From Nyssa sinensis (taxonomy: Eukaryota; Streptophyta; Magnoliopsida; Cornales; Nyssaceae), in the NCBI GenBank assembly GCA_008638375.1, contig CM018043.1, positions 42,004,651 through 42,068,650 on the forward strand: a DNA stretch of 64,000 bases, read 5' to 3'. The translations under genes were made by a program, and so were the position numbers. This document shows, piece by piece, positions 45,901 to 57,371 of this stretch. Every line of letters starts with the position of its first letter. The stretch's first letter is position 1. The notes beneath the pieces were generated by a model. The model was not told the origin of the DNA. It did no database searches and saw nothing but the letters and a program-made list of their open reading frames with translations.

Positions 45901-48900
45901 AGAGGCAACCACTGTCTAGAAGGCAAAAACACCAACTATTAAATTTTCCTTTCTTAAAATTCTTGGCATGATTTGAATGATTTGGAGTCTAAATTTGCAT
46001 GCATGAGATATTACAACATTTAGGGACTGTTCTGAATAAATTGAGAGGGTCAAAAGGGCTTGAAATGCCTTAGATCATGAACGGCCTGCCATTGTTGGAC
46101 CTCCAACAGTACAGGTCTGAGACGACCATCAAGGAACCCATTTTTGTGGTTTTAAGTTCAAAATAGACTTCAAGAGGGTTTCAAAAACCCTATGCCACGA
46201 CCCAAACACTCAGAGAAGGTCACGAAAGATGAAGTTGTAGGCCTCGGGTTTAAAAGCCAATGTCACTAAAAAATGCCCCAAAACGTGATTCTAGGAATGG
46301 GGGCTTGAACCCCATGATGAAAGGATCCTAATGGAAGAAATGCCAAGGAAATTAGGTAAAAATTGGCCATGTACGAACCAGATGCAACCCGAAGCTATCC
46401 AACCCACCACTGCCCCTAGAGCTAAATTCGAGCTCTCAAATGAATGCTAAAATGTTTCCCAGACCTCCAGTAATCCATACCACCCAAAAACAGAGGAGAA
46501 ACTGACCCAAAATTGCATGAAATTAAAAGAAAGGAAAAGATGAAATTAGGGCTATAATGTAGGGTGAAGTGGGGAAGAAGATGAATAGTAGTCAGGACCG
46601 GTCGGGTCGGGACCCACCCGGTCATATGAAAGGGTTTTAGTGGAACGACACCGTTTCGTATAAGATGGGTTTTCAAATTTAAATGGGTTGGTGTTGTTTG
46701 GTTGCGGCTATAAGAAATTGGAAAATTGGAATAGGGATAACCTAACCGTGGATAAGGCGTTTAGCAAGAATATCTAAGACCGGTTTTCTAAGAAACCTAA
46801 ACCAGCTGGTTCAATTGGAACTTGGACCAGGTCTAGGGTTTCTAACCTTGAAGCCTTTCATTCAAGGATTTAATTAAAATAAATAAATCAAAACTTTCAT
46901 AATTTAATGATTTTACCCCCAAACTTTTAAGAAATTTTGCTATGGCCCCAAATTTGGAAAATTAATTCAATTAAGCCACTAGAAAAAAATAAAATAATTT
47001 ATTTATTATTTTATTAATTTGGTAAAATGACCATTTTATCCTTGCACACTAAAAAAGTGAAACGAAGTCCAAAATAAATAAATGAATAGTATATTTTGAC
47101 AATTTTGGGTATTCTGAACCCAATGACGTGATCCATTTTACTAGACGAGATTCTAAAAAATATAGACACGTAAATGGTAAATGACTGCATTACCCCTAAC
47201 AATACCCTAGGCCTAATTAAAAATAAAAGATAGTTCATTTTAACTATGTTGGACACTCTGGACTTTACGGTGGAGTCCGTACTAGCTAATGAAGTACCGA
47301 AAAATGTGATGCGTGAAAGTATAAAATTACCAAAATACCCCTAAGCATAGAAAATATAAAGTAAAGGACGAATAAGGGCCAATCTGATATCATAAACTGT
47401 CATTAGTATAATTATGTGAATTAAAGGGCTAAATAAAACTCCAAAACAGTCAGAGTATAAAATGAAAAATGACTTATAGGTCCCGACGATCCAAAGCAGA
47501 TACGAAATGAAGTCCAAAAGACTTAAAAATTTATATATAAGATATATGAAATATTTTGAGGACCACGATAGGGTACGGGGTAAGAATAATAAATTACCAT
47601 TTTATCCCTAAATATGCCCGAAGCCAAATAAAAAGTCGAGAGGGTCTAAATTGAATTTCTTCGACGTTCCGAACCCAATGGTAGAGTCCTGTTTGTCAAG
47701 ACAAGACCATAGATTCATAAATAAACTCAGATTAAAATTTTACTGCGATATTGAACTAAGAAAATGCTTCCTGATTTATAGGGACGTCTAAAGGAAAATA
47801 CAAAGTAGTCTAATACCTTTCAAGGAAGGGAGGAGCGTTACAAGGTAAGTAAAAACCCGAACTCTAACATGTGTTAATTCCCAGCCATGTCACAATGTAA
47901 TTTATTTATGCTGCCAAATTTTGTACTCCTATACATGCTTAACACTTATTAATTTCCCTAGTTTGATGTCATTCTGCCTTGTGAACCTGTTGTAAAATCG
48001 ATTGCCAATATCCCATATGATTGATTGTTCACTTCTATACTTGAATGAATATTGGAAAATTTTTATGCCCATCACTGCCGAGGATTTACTATTCCACAAT
48101 GATGTACATCGCCTGTGGAATACTGATGATCATGGTTTTATTAATATGAATGCTTGAGGTTGTGATTTGTCACAACTGTCCGTCTGATTCATAGACGCTT
48201 CTGGACCTACGGGTCGAAGTCCATAATGGACCTGATGTATGTAAAGAGCTCTAGTGCTATACAGGAGCCCTAATGGTCGGTAAACCTAGATAAACTGCCT
48301 CTGAGGGTATGTCAGGGCCCTATCTGTTTTCGCATATATTTTGATAGTATTCATATCATTTATTGACATTCTGCTATTACACTCTCTCATTATTGATATG
48401 CTTGCTATGCCTATCTTGACTATATAATGATGTATCCTTGTTTATTGATACGTTGGATTTCTGGTACTTTTGATTTATGTTATGCCTTGCAAGCCTATCC
48501 TTAATCCGATCTGGCTTTTTGTGATACTTATGAATTGTGGCAAATAACTATTATATAGGCCAAGTCACCATTATTGATTTGTCATTCACTTGTATCATTT
48601 TTTCACTGGGACAGTGCTTGTTGGACCTTTGGGTCATCTCTACTGTTTCTGTGACAGGATATTATATCTCTATATCTTTTGCTTGTCTTGATTTCACACT
48701 TTCTATACTGACCCTGATACATGGCAGAGTAAGGGAATTTACTTACAGAGCTAAGTTAGCTCATTCCTTGCTTATGACCATTTTTCAGGTAGGCCTATGA
48801 CAGATGATATGCAGTGAGATAACTAGTGGAACTTGTGAAGCACGAATGATTTAAACTGACGATATTAACTCTAATTCAAAGTTGACTACATACTCTGTAA

Positions 48901-49084
48901 GGTTAAGTTCACAATTTGTATTATAATGCTATATCATTAGTGATGAGGTTAGCCTAGTATGTTGGATCACCATGATTAAATTATATTTGGAGATTCTGAT
49001 TGTTGATCATTGGGGATGAACTGTTGATTAGCTGAATTGTATTAATGTAACTTCTGCCTTAAGTAATTCATTGATATAGAATAT

Positions 49085-50164
49085 GTCACGACCCTGAAAC
49101 CCACCCTATGTGGATCTCGTGTTGCGGGGCGACCCTACTTTTTCCATTCCTATATCATAGTACTAATAATGCAATGTACTAAAAATTTAAAATAATAATC
49201 AGTAGAAGTCTTATCAATACAATAATCAGCGAAATTTTGTAATATATATCATATGCTTCTACAAATGTCAAATCAAGAACTAACATAACCAGCATCCCGT
49301 GGGTGGTGAATACATGGGAGAACTAAAACATAGATTGGTACATTTCCTCAAAATGTCCTCCTACGCTCTCAGACTTCTACTGGGGTCTTGCAGCGTCATT
49401 ACTTGAAAAATGGTAAGTAAATGGAATGAGCTACAAAAGCTCAGCAAGTAAATTCCCATATCCGACACTAGTATCGATGATCATAAAACAATATGAATTC
49501 CATGAATAAGAATATGATAGCCAATCATAAGAAAATGGGATGCTGTAATAACCAATGAGAATAATTGCCATAATGGCCAATGAACAGTGGGGTCACAATA
49601 TACAATCAGGAGTAATGGATATAACATCAACATGAAACTCTCAATAATAATGTATCAACATGAACGTACTGCCACAATAAACCAATCACAATCAAATCAA
49701 TAAGGAATGTCTCTCAGTATAAGATAAGTCATAAGGGATAGTGTCATTCAACAATCATAGTCATATTAATAATATAAGAGATGCATTTACTTTGTGTCAG
49801 GGTTTGGCACATCCTCGATCTTTTGGGGCCCGACATACCCCCCAATAAATTCCAATGAATTTCCATATATTCGTTCACGGTTTGACCCATAGGTCTCTAG
49901 TGAATTAGAAAGCATCAGATGGATATTGCGACTAAGCACAAATCTGGCATACATAAACATATCATGATCATAAGTGATTCCATAAGAGTATAAAAATAGA
50001 ATATCATATATACAGTAAAACATAACAGTAGGCCTTTCAAGGCATGGCTCAACATGATACAATGATATAGCAGTCAATCAATGTCCACAAGATAGAACAA
50101 TATCATATTGTGGAAAACAATAATATCAGGTACGTTCAAGAGTACAAGTTCGACAGTAATGAAA
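49085..50164 (-). repeat. truncated LTR fragment of a B1-like family
   Basis: A proper LTR end (TGTCACGACC on plus, hence GGTCGTGACA in sense) at 49085. Inside, a block containing GGGTATGTCGGGCCC (minus, about 49835) resembles the GGGTATGCCGGGCCC block of B1, and an acceptor-like TTTTTCAAG lies near 49403. There is no TGTAACA-type start before the chromovirus RT at about 50165, so its 5' part is deleted. The frame 49787-50077 is LTR sequence with no protein similarity. Confidence 0.7.
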
Positions 50165-50735
50165 TAAACTTGGCTTGGAAACACCACAAGGCCAAACTCA
50201 CACTTCTCGGCCTTTTAGTATAGTTTTGCTTCCCTCAACTTAGTCAATGTCAACCATAAATGTTCAACATGCTCTTCTAAGGTCTGACTAAAAATAACTA
50301 TATCATTTAAATAAATGATAATAAAACGATCAATGTATTCCCGAAATACGTTGTTCATCAAAGTGTAAAAGGTTACAAGAGCATTGGTTAAGCCAAATTC
50401 AATGACCACGTACTCATAAGAGTCATACCTTGTAACACAGGTTGTTCTAGGATTCATCCCCATCTACTAATTCTGACTTGATAATACGCAGACCGCAAAT
50501 CCATCTTAGTGAAGTATACTGCTTCCCAAGTCTGTCAAAGAGCTCATCAACTATAGGGACTGGATAATTATTTCTGACTCTCACTTTGTTGAGGGCTCTG
50601 TAATTAACACAAAGCCTAAAAGAACCATCCTTCTTCTTCTGGAATAGAACTGGAGCACCTTAAGGTGCTTTAGAGGGCTGGATAAAAGTAGCCTTCAAAA
50701 GACCAATGAGTTATTTTCTTAACTTAGAAAGCTCA
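50165..50735 (-). pseudogene. chromovirus reverse transcriptase fragment
   Basis: Minus strand: IQPSKAP, then [20 protein letters not shown] (about 50590-50700) and [20 protein letters not shown] (fingers); a frame change; then [20 protein letters not shown] and YLND at 50302-50313 where RT has YxDD, so the first catalytic Asp of the pair is Asn. It ends with KLY, a stop, then KAEKCEFGL near 50190. RNase H and most of integrase are missing at the deletion junction. It belongs to the same copy as the gag and protease upstream. Clearly inactive. Confidence 0.85.
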
Positions 50736-51059
50736 GAGGGAGCCATACGATAAAGGGCTTGAGGAAAGGGGTTTAAGCACACGGAATTAGCTCAATCTGG
50801 TGGTCAATTTCCCTTCTTGGCGGTGATATGGACAAAAGCTGATCTGGCTTCACATCCTTGAACTCAACAAGCAAATTTTGTATAGGTTCAAGTATAGGCT
50901 ACAGTTTTTTCTTTGTTTCTTCCTCGAACAACATGGCCAGATAAGTCATTTGTTCCTTTCTAAGTCCATCTTTGAGTTGCAATGCTGAAACCATCTCCAC
51001 TACACTTCTGGCTTTGCTTAAAGAAACAAAACAAAGACTTGCCAAGTCCATGACAAAAA

Positions 51060-51600
51060 GACCCTATAGATGAGGCATAATAGAAACCTTCGCCTTCGTA
51101 AAGAAATCTAGCCTAAGAATTACCTGAAAATCATCCAAAGGAACCACCATAAAGCTGCATTGGTCTCGCCAATCGCCAACTTTTAAGGGAACATCTTTAG
51201 CCATTCTGTCAACTTGTTTTACTTCTGAATTTACGGCTTTGATTCTGCTGGAATCACTAACTAGAGAAAAACCAAGTTGCTTGTACTTCGCGGTCAAAAA
51301 TAAAGTTAAGAGTGGCTCCAGTATCGATCATAGCATGGACAATAACATTGTTCAACAGGACCTGCACATACATCAACCCCTTTCTAGTCACTGGTTCCTC
51401 CTTCTTCTGAATTACATTCAAAAGTTGGAGACGGTTAACTCGTGTGGGTTACTCTGAACGGTTAGAAGTTGAGTCTTCTGTAACAAAAGCACTTAACTTC
51501 TCCTTCTTGGGGCAGTGCATGGCACAATGTGGGGCAATTCATGGCGCAGTGTGAGCTATTACAAATAAAATAACCCTTTCTACTCTTAGATGTGGAAGGT
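51060..51600 (-). pseudogene. chromovirus zinc knuckle and aspartic protease, degenerate
   Basis: A degenerate CCHC-like knuckle (GYFICNSSHCAMNCP, about 51530-51585) follows gag. The retropepsin active site HAMIDTGATLNFIFD lies at about 51290-51338 and keeps the catalytic Asp. Its later part is in another frame (51064-51297: LVSDSSRIKAVNSEVKQVDR, then VPLDDFQVILRLDFF, matching the conserved flap and ILG(M/L)DWL-type end). Between the two is a frameshift. Protease would cut Gag-Pol in the particle; this copy is broken. Confidence 0.8.
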
Positions 51601-51779
51601 TTGTCTATACTCTTTTCTACTTAAGAAGAAGAAGTAATTTTTTTGTCCTTCTTGTTGTTGTTAAAACCCTTTCCTCTTTTATTTCTCCTTTGATTTACCC
51701 TTGCCATCTCTCTCCATAGAATTTGACTGTGGACGATAATCAACAAGAGTATGAGTAGCCACTATTACTACAAGTAAGT

Positions 51780-52557
51780 CCTTAACGCTTTGCTACCGCA
51801 ATTCTGACTGTGCCTATTCTTGCAATTTAACTAGGAAATTGAACAATTTATCTTCCTTAGATATATTTTTAATGTCAACCATTAGGGACAAAAATTGCTT
51901 AACATAATCTCGAACAATACCTGTATGTTTGAGTTTGTGCAGAGCATCACGTGCTTGCCAAGCCGTGTTGCTCGGCAGAAATTGTTCTTTCATTTCATGG
52001 ACTAAAGAATCCCTAGGTCGTGATTTACGGACGTAAATTGTCCTCAGATCGTGTACACCACCACAATTTTGCATCTCTGGCAAGATACATATTAGTGAGA
52101 TCGACTTTCTCTACATCTAGGGTCCCGGATTGCTTTGGAATAATGACTCATATCCCATAGAAACTTTTCCAACTCCTTTGCACTGTGTGCACCAGAGAAG
52201 GGTTTCGGGTCAGTGACTTTGGCCTTTTAGGAACTCTCGTGCACCACTAGACTCGTCCGATGCAAGACCCGTTTCATGAGAGACACCTCCTCTTCAAGAG
52301 AACGAACTCTCTCCTTCAAAGCTTCGGCCAGAGAACTGACATCCCCAAAAGGATCGTTTATCTTGCTATTTGATTCATGATAACTGATCATCTTCGGTAT
52401 GTCAAAGTTCTTCTTGTGTTCTCTGGACATTCTACAACTCTTGGGACAGCCTATCAAATTGCACCGAGAGAAGCATCACATCATCCGGTAGAGCACCCAC
52501 GAAGTCCTCCAACCTTGTCACCTGCTCACGTAACTTAGTGTTACCACCACCAGCCAT
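51780..52557 (-). pseudogene. chromovirus gag, degenerate
   Basis: Starts at ATG 52557 (MAGGGNTKLREQ), 20 bases past the primer site. The coiled-coil region (GDVSSLAEALKERVRSLEEE; 52227-52457, partly shifted) is followed by a capsid-like core at 51814-52083 with PRDSLVHEMKEQFLPSNTAW, ALHKLKHTGIVRDYVKQF and DIKNISKEDKLFNF, a typical chromovirus retrotrans_gag pattern. Several stops and at least two frame changes. Its N-terminal half is the partner of the fragment at 1-581. Confidence 0.85.
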
Positions 52558-52576
52558 GGTTTTCAATCAAAATTGT

Positions 52577-52589
52577 GGCTCTGATACTA
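52577..52589 (-). other. primer binding site, one base altered
   Basis: The minus strand reads TAGTATCAGAGCC where the consensus has TGG; two bases inside the LTR end. Confidence 0.85.
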
Positions 52590-52591
52590 AC

Positions 52592-53694
52592 TGTCACGGG
52601 GTAAACTTTTTCTTGGCACTAATATCGCCCCAATGATGGCATTGCCTCTGCAACCAACCCTCAATTAGGTAGCATACAACACAGCACACGTTTATAGGGA
52701 AAACACTCCCAAACCTTTATATTGACATCAATTAGACTACAAAGGAATCCTAATCCGACCAAAGGCTCTCTGCCTCCATTGCAAGGACCTTGGTGTGTTT
52801 AAATACACAGAGGATATAGTAGTTGACACCCCCAACCACCTAAGGGTTTGCTAGACTAATATGGCTACGCTACCTAAGGTATGGTAGTTACTAAGAACTG
52901 CTCCAGCCTTGCTGCCACGCCCACAAAACTTTCACCTGCATGGGGTAGTTGAAAACTATAGTAGACCACTATCTTCATAGAGGAGAATTGCTTGCCACTT
53001 GCTATAACTGCTATGCCAACACATTGCATATATGTTATATATATATATATATATATATATATACTCACATATTTTATACATATACACACATGTCTGATGT
53101 GCACAAAGGTAGCCCAACTTGTCCACGTGTCCAACAGCCACGAATAGGGCAAACCACCCTCGTTCATGGTGGGCTGCACCTATGCCATGCATTCAACTGC
53201 TTGTAAGCTGGGGTGCACCCATGCCATGTTGTCAAGTCATGTGCCCCGCATATGCCATGACACTCATTTAGTCAACCTTCAGCTACCATAGTCATTTCCA
53301 TGTTGCCAATGTAATTCAGCCATAATGGCACCAAGCTATGCCTTATGCTCCACCCCAATCCAAATAGCCAAGACCGAAGGGTCCATAAGGTTTAAGCAAG
53401 CCATGTCGTGCCAAGGCTTGCCTAGGCATGCTGCTCTCATGCCTTGGGGTGGTGGGGAGGAAGACCCTCCCTATATATGTCTTAGGAATAATTGTCAGTC
53501 CGACGGGAGTAGATACAATCCCTTGCACCACCATAACTCAGTGGGGGAGACCAACTCCCCCATATATATGCTAAAGTACAATTCCTTGGCCCAACAAGAA
53601 CAACCACGATCTTTTTCGTAAGGTTATCAACCACCTTGCTTGCCTGACTTGGATCATGACTTGGTGCAAGGTACCACCAAGTATGTCCATGACA
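52592..53694 (-). repeat. chromovirus 5' LTR (1103 bp)
   Basis: Minus sense, TGTCATGGAC to CCGTGACA, homologous to 616-1651. Longer because of a (TA)n run at 53037-53063 and a few small insertions (for example about 53404-53424). The flanking five bases are ACTAA. The left LTR at 616-1651 is followed by ACCAA, but that is the duplication of another element, so it cannot be used as a match. Confidence 0.85.
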
Positions 53695-54453
53695 ACTAAG
53701 CTTACATAGGATTTGGCAATAACACCTACTCATGTAATAGCATAGACTTTAAAGCGGTACAAATAAATGGTTTGACTATATTATTATTTTACCATAATCA
53801 ATTTTGGTGTCAATTAAGGAATCTTAGGATTCTTATCTAGGGTGTACTCTCTAGAGCCAAAATCATCTAGGCATAAAGTGGTCGGCAATGTGCATGGCCA
53901 CAGAAAAATACTCCATTTGAGAATTATGATCACAAGAATTTCTCATGAGATCAAGAAAGCAAGAAGTGACCCATACAACAGCAAAAGTATCATGCATCTA
54001 GAAAAAAATAAAAAATGAAGCAGCAGCTAGACTAAGTTTACTTCATTCAAAAACTTAGTGCAGAAAAATCAAAGGTCGGTTTTAACTTTTAATAGTGGTT
54101 TACTTTCCCATTTCATGTGTTTGGAGGGTTGATCACGGGGTTCCAAGTCAAGCTTAGTTCATACAACTTATTCAATTTCCCTTTGGTAATACTAATTAAT
54201 TTTTTAGTGTACTGTTCAATTTCCTTTTGAATGTATTCCTCAATTTCCTCAGTTTGCTTTTTGGGTTGTGTTGTTTTGCCTTAGGCTTAGCCAACTCTCT
54301 CATGCTTTGTTTAGGCTCCCAGGGTATACCTCTTATATAGTTTCTCTATTTATAATATGTCAACTGGCCCAAAAAGTATTTTAAATGAGGATTATACAAG
54401 GTTAGATGGATTTCATTTGTCTTTCATCGCTCTTTAATCTTATATATTCTATA
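53695..54453. other. unassigned stretch
   Basis: About 760 bases with no open frame of note, no LTR end, primer site or repeat matching the rest of the window. It is the only stretch outside any recognised element and may be old host sequence or the remains of another repeat. Confidence 0.5.
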
Positions 54454-55039
54454 TGATGCTACACTTTCTGACCAGTAGGGGCTCTGCTCTCCGTCGCCTA
54501 TTGAACACTCAAAAAAGATGATTAGAGGGCCACCAGGTTGGCTTCTACGGTAGCTACGCCGATGATGAAGTCAATAAAACTATAATAAAAAGCTGTAATT
54601 GCAAGTAATTGAATGACTGTAATTGTAAAGCGTACCTTAGGGTCCAATTTATAGGCTACGGATTCTCCTAAGTTGATTAGGATTCAACAGCGTAAAAGCA
54701 GGGATTTGATTGTCATTAGGGAATGGCAGTTACCATGTTAAACTCTACGCTCCATGAGAATAAGAAGAGAAAAAAATCCATGAATGGCAGTTTTCTTGTT
54801 GCGCACTATTTCCTAATCTTTAGCTCAGTAGGGTATTTGAGGCGACAATCAGTTCAGGATCCTCTTGCGCATGAGCACGGTGCCTTTTGATTTGAAGATG
54901 AATTTGGAGGTTGTGTGGGGTTCCAAGCTAAGAAGCTCTGGAGTCCATATGTATAAGACTACTCTGGATGGACAAGATTTGGTTGTTCTGTGTGTACACG
55001 TGTCATGTGGAGACTGGTCTGTCACTTTATGGCGTATCA
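54454..55039 (-). repeat. 3' LTR of the Tat element (586 bp)
   Basis: Minus sense from TGATACGCC to GTAGCATCA. It shares with the 911 bp LTRs the start region (CACGTGTCAT, GGTCTGTC/GGTCCGTC), the TATA/GTACGC block (minus CCTATAAA near 54645-54656) and the TGATGCT end, but lacks their minisatellite. Confidence 0.8.
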
Positions 55040-55045
55040 GTTACT

Positions 55046-55059
55046 CCCCCCCCCCCCCC
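55046..55059 (-). other. polypurine tract (G14) of the Tat element
   Basis: Fourteen C on plus (G in element sense), six bases from the LTR end. Confidence 0.8.
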
Positions 55060-55476
55060 GAGTCTTAGTTTAGCACAACGCGTAACTAGGGCTGTGGGCT
55101 TCCAAAAAGTCACTCGTTTTTTCACTTCATCCTTCCCTAAGCGACCATTGATGTGGCATTTATTACGCATCCAGTTGTTTGGGCTTTCAAGGCCATTATT
55201 TCCCTCAACCGCAGTGACGGTTTGGCTAGATGAGCCCCCATTTCTACAAACCTATATAAAGAGGGGAGGGGTACACGTATGCCCTTCCCTCTATCATTTC
55301 CATTGCTTTAAACATATCGCCGTTGAATGAGAGTGACCAGAAAGTTTGAAAAGATTGCCGTCGTTCAAAGCTTCCTTCTCCGGTCAAGTCTCAGGTTTGA
55401 TTTAGTTCCCCTTTCGTTCATTTTTGTTTTATCTTCTATTCTTCTTCTCCTCCTTTGTTTTTTCTTGTTTTTCATA

Positions 55477-57371
55477 ATGTCAGCCTCAGACGTTATGTCG
55501 AGCATTGGTTATGGCACAGGAAGCTCTTCAGAGATGACTATGCCATCCCAAATCCATATAATAGGCAACAATCCTTCTAGTGATACTGAAAATAGGGTAG
55601 TAAAGTTCCCCTTCCAGTCCCGAACTTAGGATTGTAGATGCCTTCCTTGAGCCTAGGAACAGAGTGGGGGATGCCTCTAGCAGACCCTCCCAAAGAGAGG
55701 AAAGTAAAGAGCGCCATTACTCCGGCCATGTTAGATGGCTCGAGGGTTGCTTTCGACTTGCCCTAAGAATGTCACCTGTAGAGGCCCTAGCTCATTGGAT
55801 CATCATTCTAACGTCGGTCCAGGCGAGATATACGTCTATCTCGAATGGTTCAAGATGGGGCTTAGGTTTCCCCTTCCTTCCTTACTTAGGCAGTTTTTCT
55901 AATGGTTGGAAACATTTGACTTGCCAATCTCAATCTCAATAGTTGTAGGCGTATATTAGGGTTCATAGTACTAGGACATCTGAACAGCATCGAGGTAGAC
56001 CTTGACCTGATCCATAATAATATGGATCTGAAATATATGAGGTCGGAGGGCCTATTTTACATGTCCTTCAACAAGGGGTTCAAACCCCTCTGCTTAGTAC
56101 CTACTTCCAATAAGACCTGGAAGAAGTGGTACTTCTTTGTGGGAGGAGGATGGGACCTGGAGAACTTTCAGAATCAGACCTCAACATTTCTCTAGAGTAC
56201 CGGGTTTAAAAGTGAGACCCCCTCTCTTTAATACAACTCTGCTTTTGTTTTTACATATTTTCACTTCTTTATTGCTTCTCTAATCTCTGTGTTTTGTGAC
56301 TTCTGTGCAGATAAAAAAGCTTGAAAGAGGTCAATCTTCACCATTGACCTTTAAGACAGATACCGCCGGCTCCTTTAGACCAATAACAAAGCTCACACTG
56401 TCGTGCTTACATTCGAGAATCTAATGGAGGCTCGCTTAACGACAACCCGAATAGGCAACCTCAAGAAGTCCCTGATGTCCAAGTGGGCTCTAGGGCAAAA
56501 GAAGAAGACGGTGGGGAGACCTCCTCTCTTGCTGACCCACCTTTTCAGGTGAAGATGAGAAGGCTCCTCTCCAACTCCCCAGACCATACTCCGACTGAGG
56601 ACGAGAGGGAGACCTCTACTCCAGCACTAGCATTTCCCCCCGCCCCTGAGGTCCCGACCAAGCGAAGGGGGAAGGGGAAAGAAACTGCTCCTACTGTTGA
56701 GGTGCCTAATGACTCCGATTACTTAGCCGCAAAAAAGGTCTTCAATGAGTTCTGGGCTTCTGGCCCAAAGCAATATAAGCAGCAGAATGCAGAGAAGGTT
56801 ACTACACATCTTCTGTCCCTCAAACTAAAGGTAGCTTTCGAGCTATCTTCCTTCTTTTTTGTATTTTGAAATTTTACTTGTTTTGACTTTTTTGTGTTTT
56901 TCTTTGTGCCTTGCTGCCATTGTGGAATCTTCTATGAATTTGAAGATGATTGATAATCTCCAGTCCGAGCTGGATGAGGCCAGGTTACAGCTGGGGACAG
57001 CGCAGTCCACTGCCTCTGCTATTGAGGAGAAGCTGAAGGAGGCGGCAAACTCCTTATCCATCATGGAATCTAAATAGGATTCCCTTGCTTGAAAGTTCGA
57101 AGACCTCCAAAAGAGGTTTGATGACTTCCAAGCTACCTCCATCCAGAAGACCAAAGACGCAGTCGAATCTGCCAAGTCCTAGACCGAAGCAGAAATGAAG
57201 GCTGAAATTGAGGAGATAGGTAGAGAGCTGATCGAGCATGGGTATAATACCTTCAAAGCCAAACTTCTCATGAAGTACCCCAATCTTGATCTGACTGGGA
57301 TTGACAACATTGAAGTCCCTCCTAGTGAGCTCGAGGTTCGAGATGACAATAATGAGGTAGCCCCCTCCTAA
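55477..57371 (+). pseudogene. antisense ORF of the Tat element (PF04195-like, 'putative gypsy type transposon')
   Basis: Runs on the plus strand, opposite to gag-pol, between integrase and 3' LTR. Start at ATG 55477 (MSASDVMSSIGYG). Core blocks are split over frames: VYLEWFKMGLRFPLPSLLR (about 55830-55890), ILGFIVLGHLNSIEVDLDL (about 55950-56010), LVPTSNKTWKKWYFFVGGGW (about 56095-56155); these match the PF04195 domain known from Tat elements. An intron-like T-rich gap ends in TTCTGTGCAG at 56310; a donor-like AAAG/GTAGCT is at 56831. The C-terminal part is a coiled coil (NLQSELDEARLQLGTAQSTA) and a YNTFKAKLLMKYPNLDLTGI end, stop at 57369-57371. Several frameshifts and stops make it dead. Function in the family is unknown. 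Confidence 0.75.

Larger units (their letters stand above)
16498..49084 (+). mobile_element. B1: non-coding LTR retrotransposon carrying five nested insertions
   Basis: Plus-strand element. Segments: 5' LTR 16498-20928, primer site 20932-20943, interior 20944-23723, polypurine tract 23724-23735, and 3' LTR 32884-33496 plus 45450-49084. The two LTRs are collinear from base 15 on. The first 14 bases of the 5' LTR are missing or replaced, and the last 265 or so bases of the 3' LTR are lost beyond 49084, so no target duplication can be shown. It disrupts the chromovirus integrase on the left. No coding capacity is recognisable in the 2.8 kb interior, so it is non-autonomous or fully decayed. Confidence 0.8.
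45450..49084 (+). repeat. 3' LTR of B1, second piece
   Basis: Resumes B1 after the AAAAA duplication; collinear with about 17096-20664 of the 5' LTR. Putative intron: donor AAG/GTAAGT at 47845, acceptor TTTTTCAG at 48788 (944 bases). The last 265 or so bases expected from the 5' LTR are missing after 49084. Confidence 0.82.
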
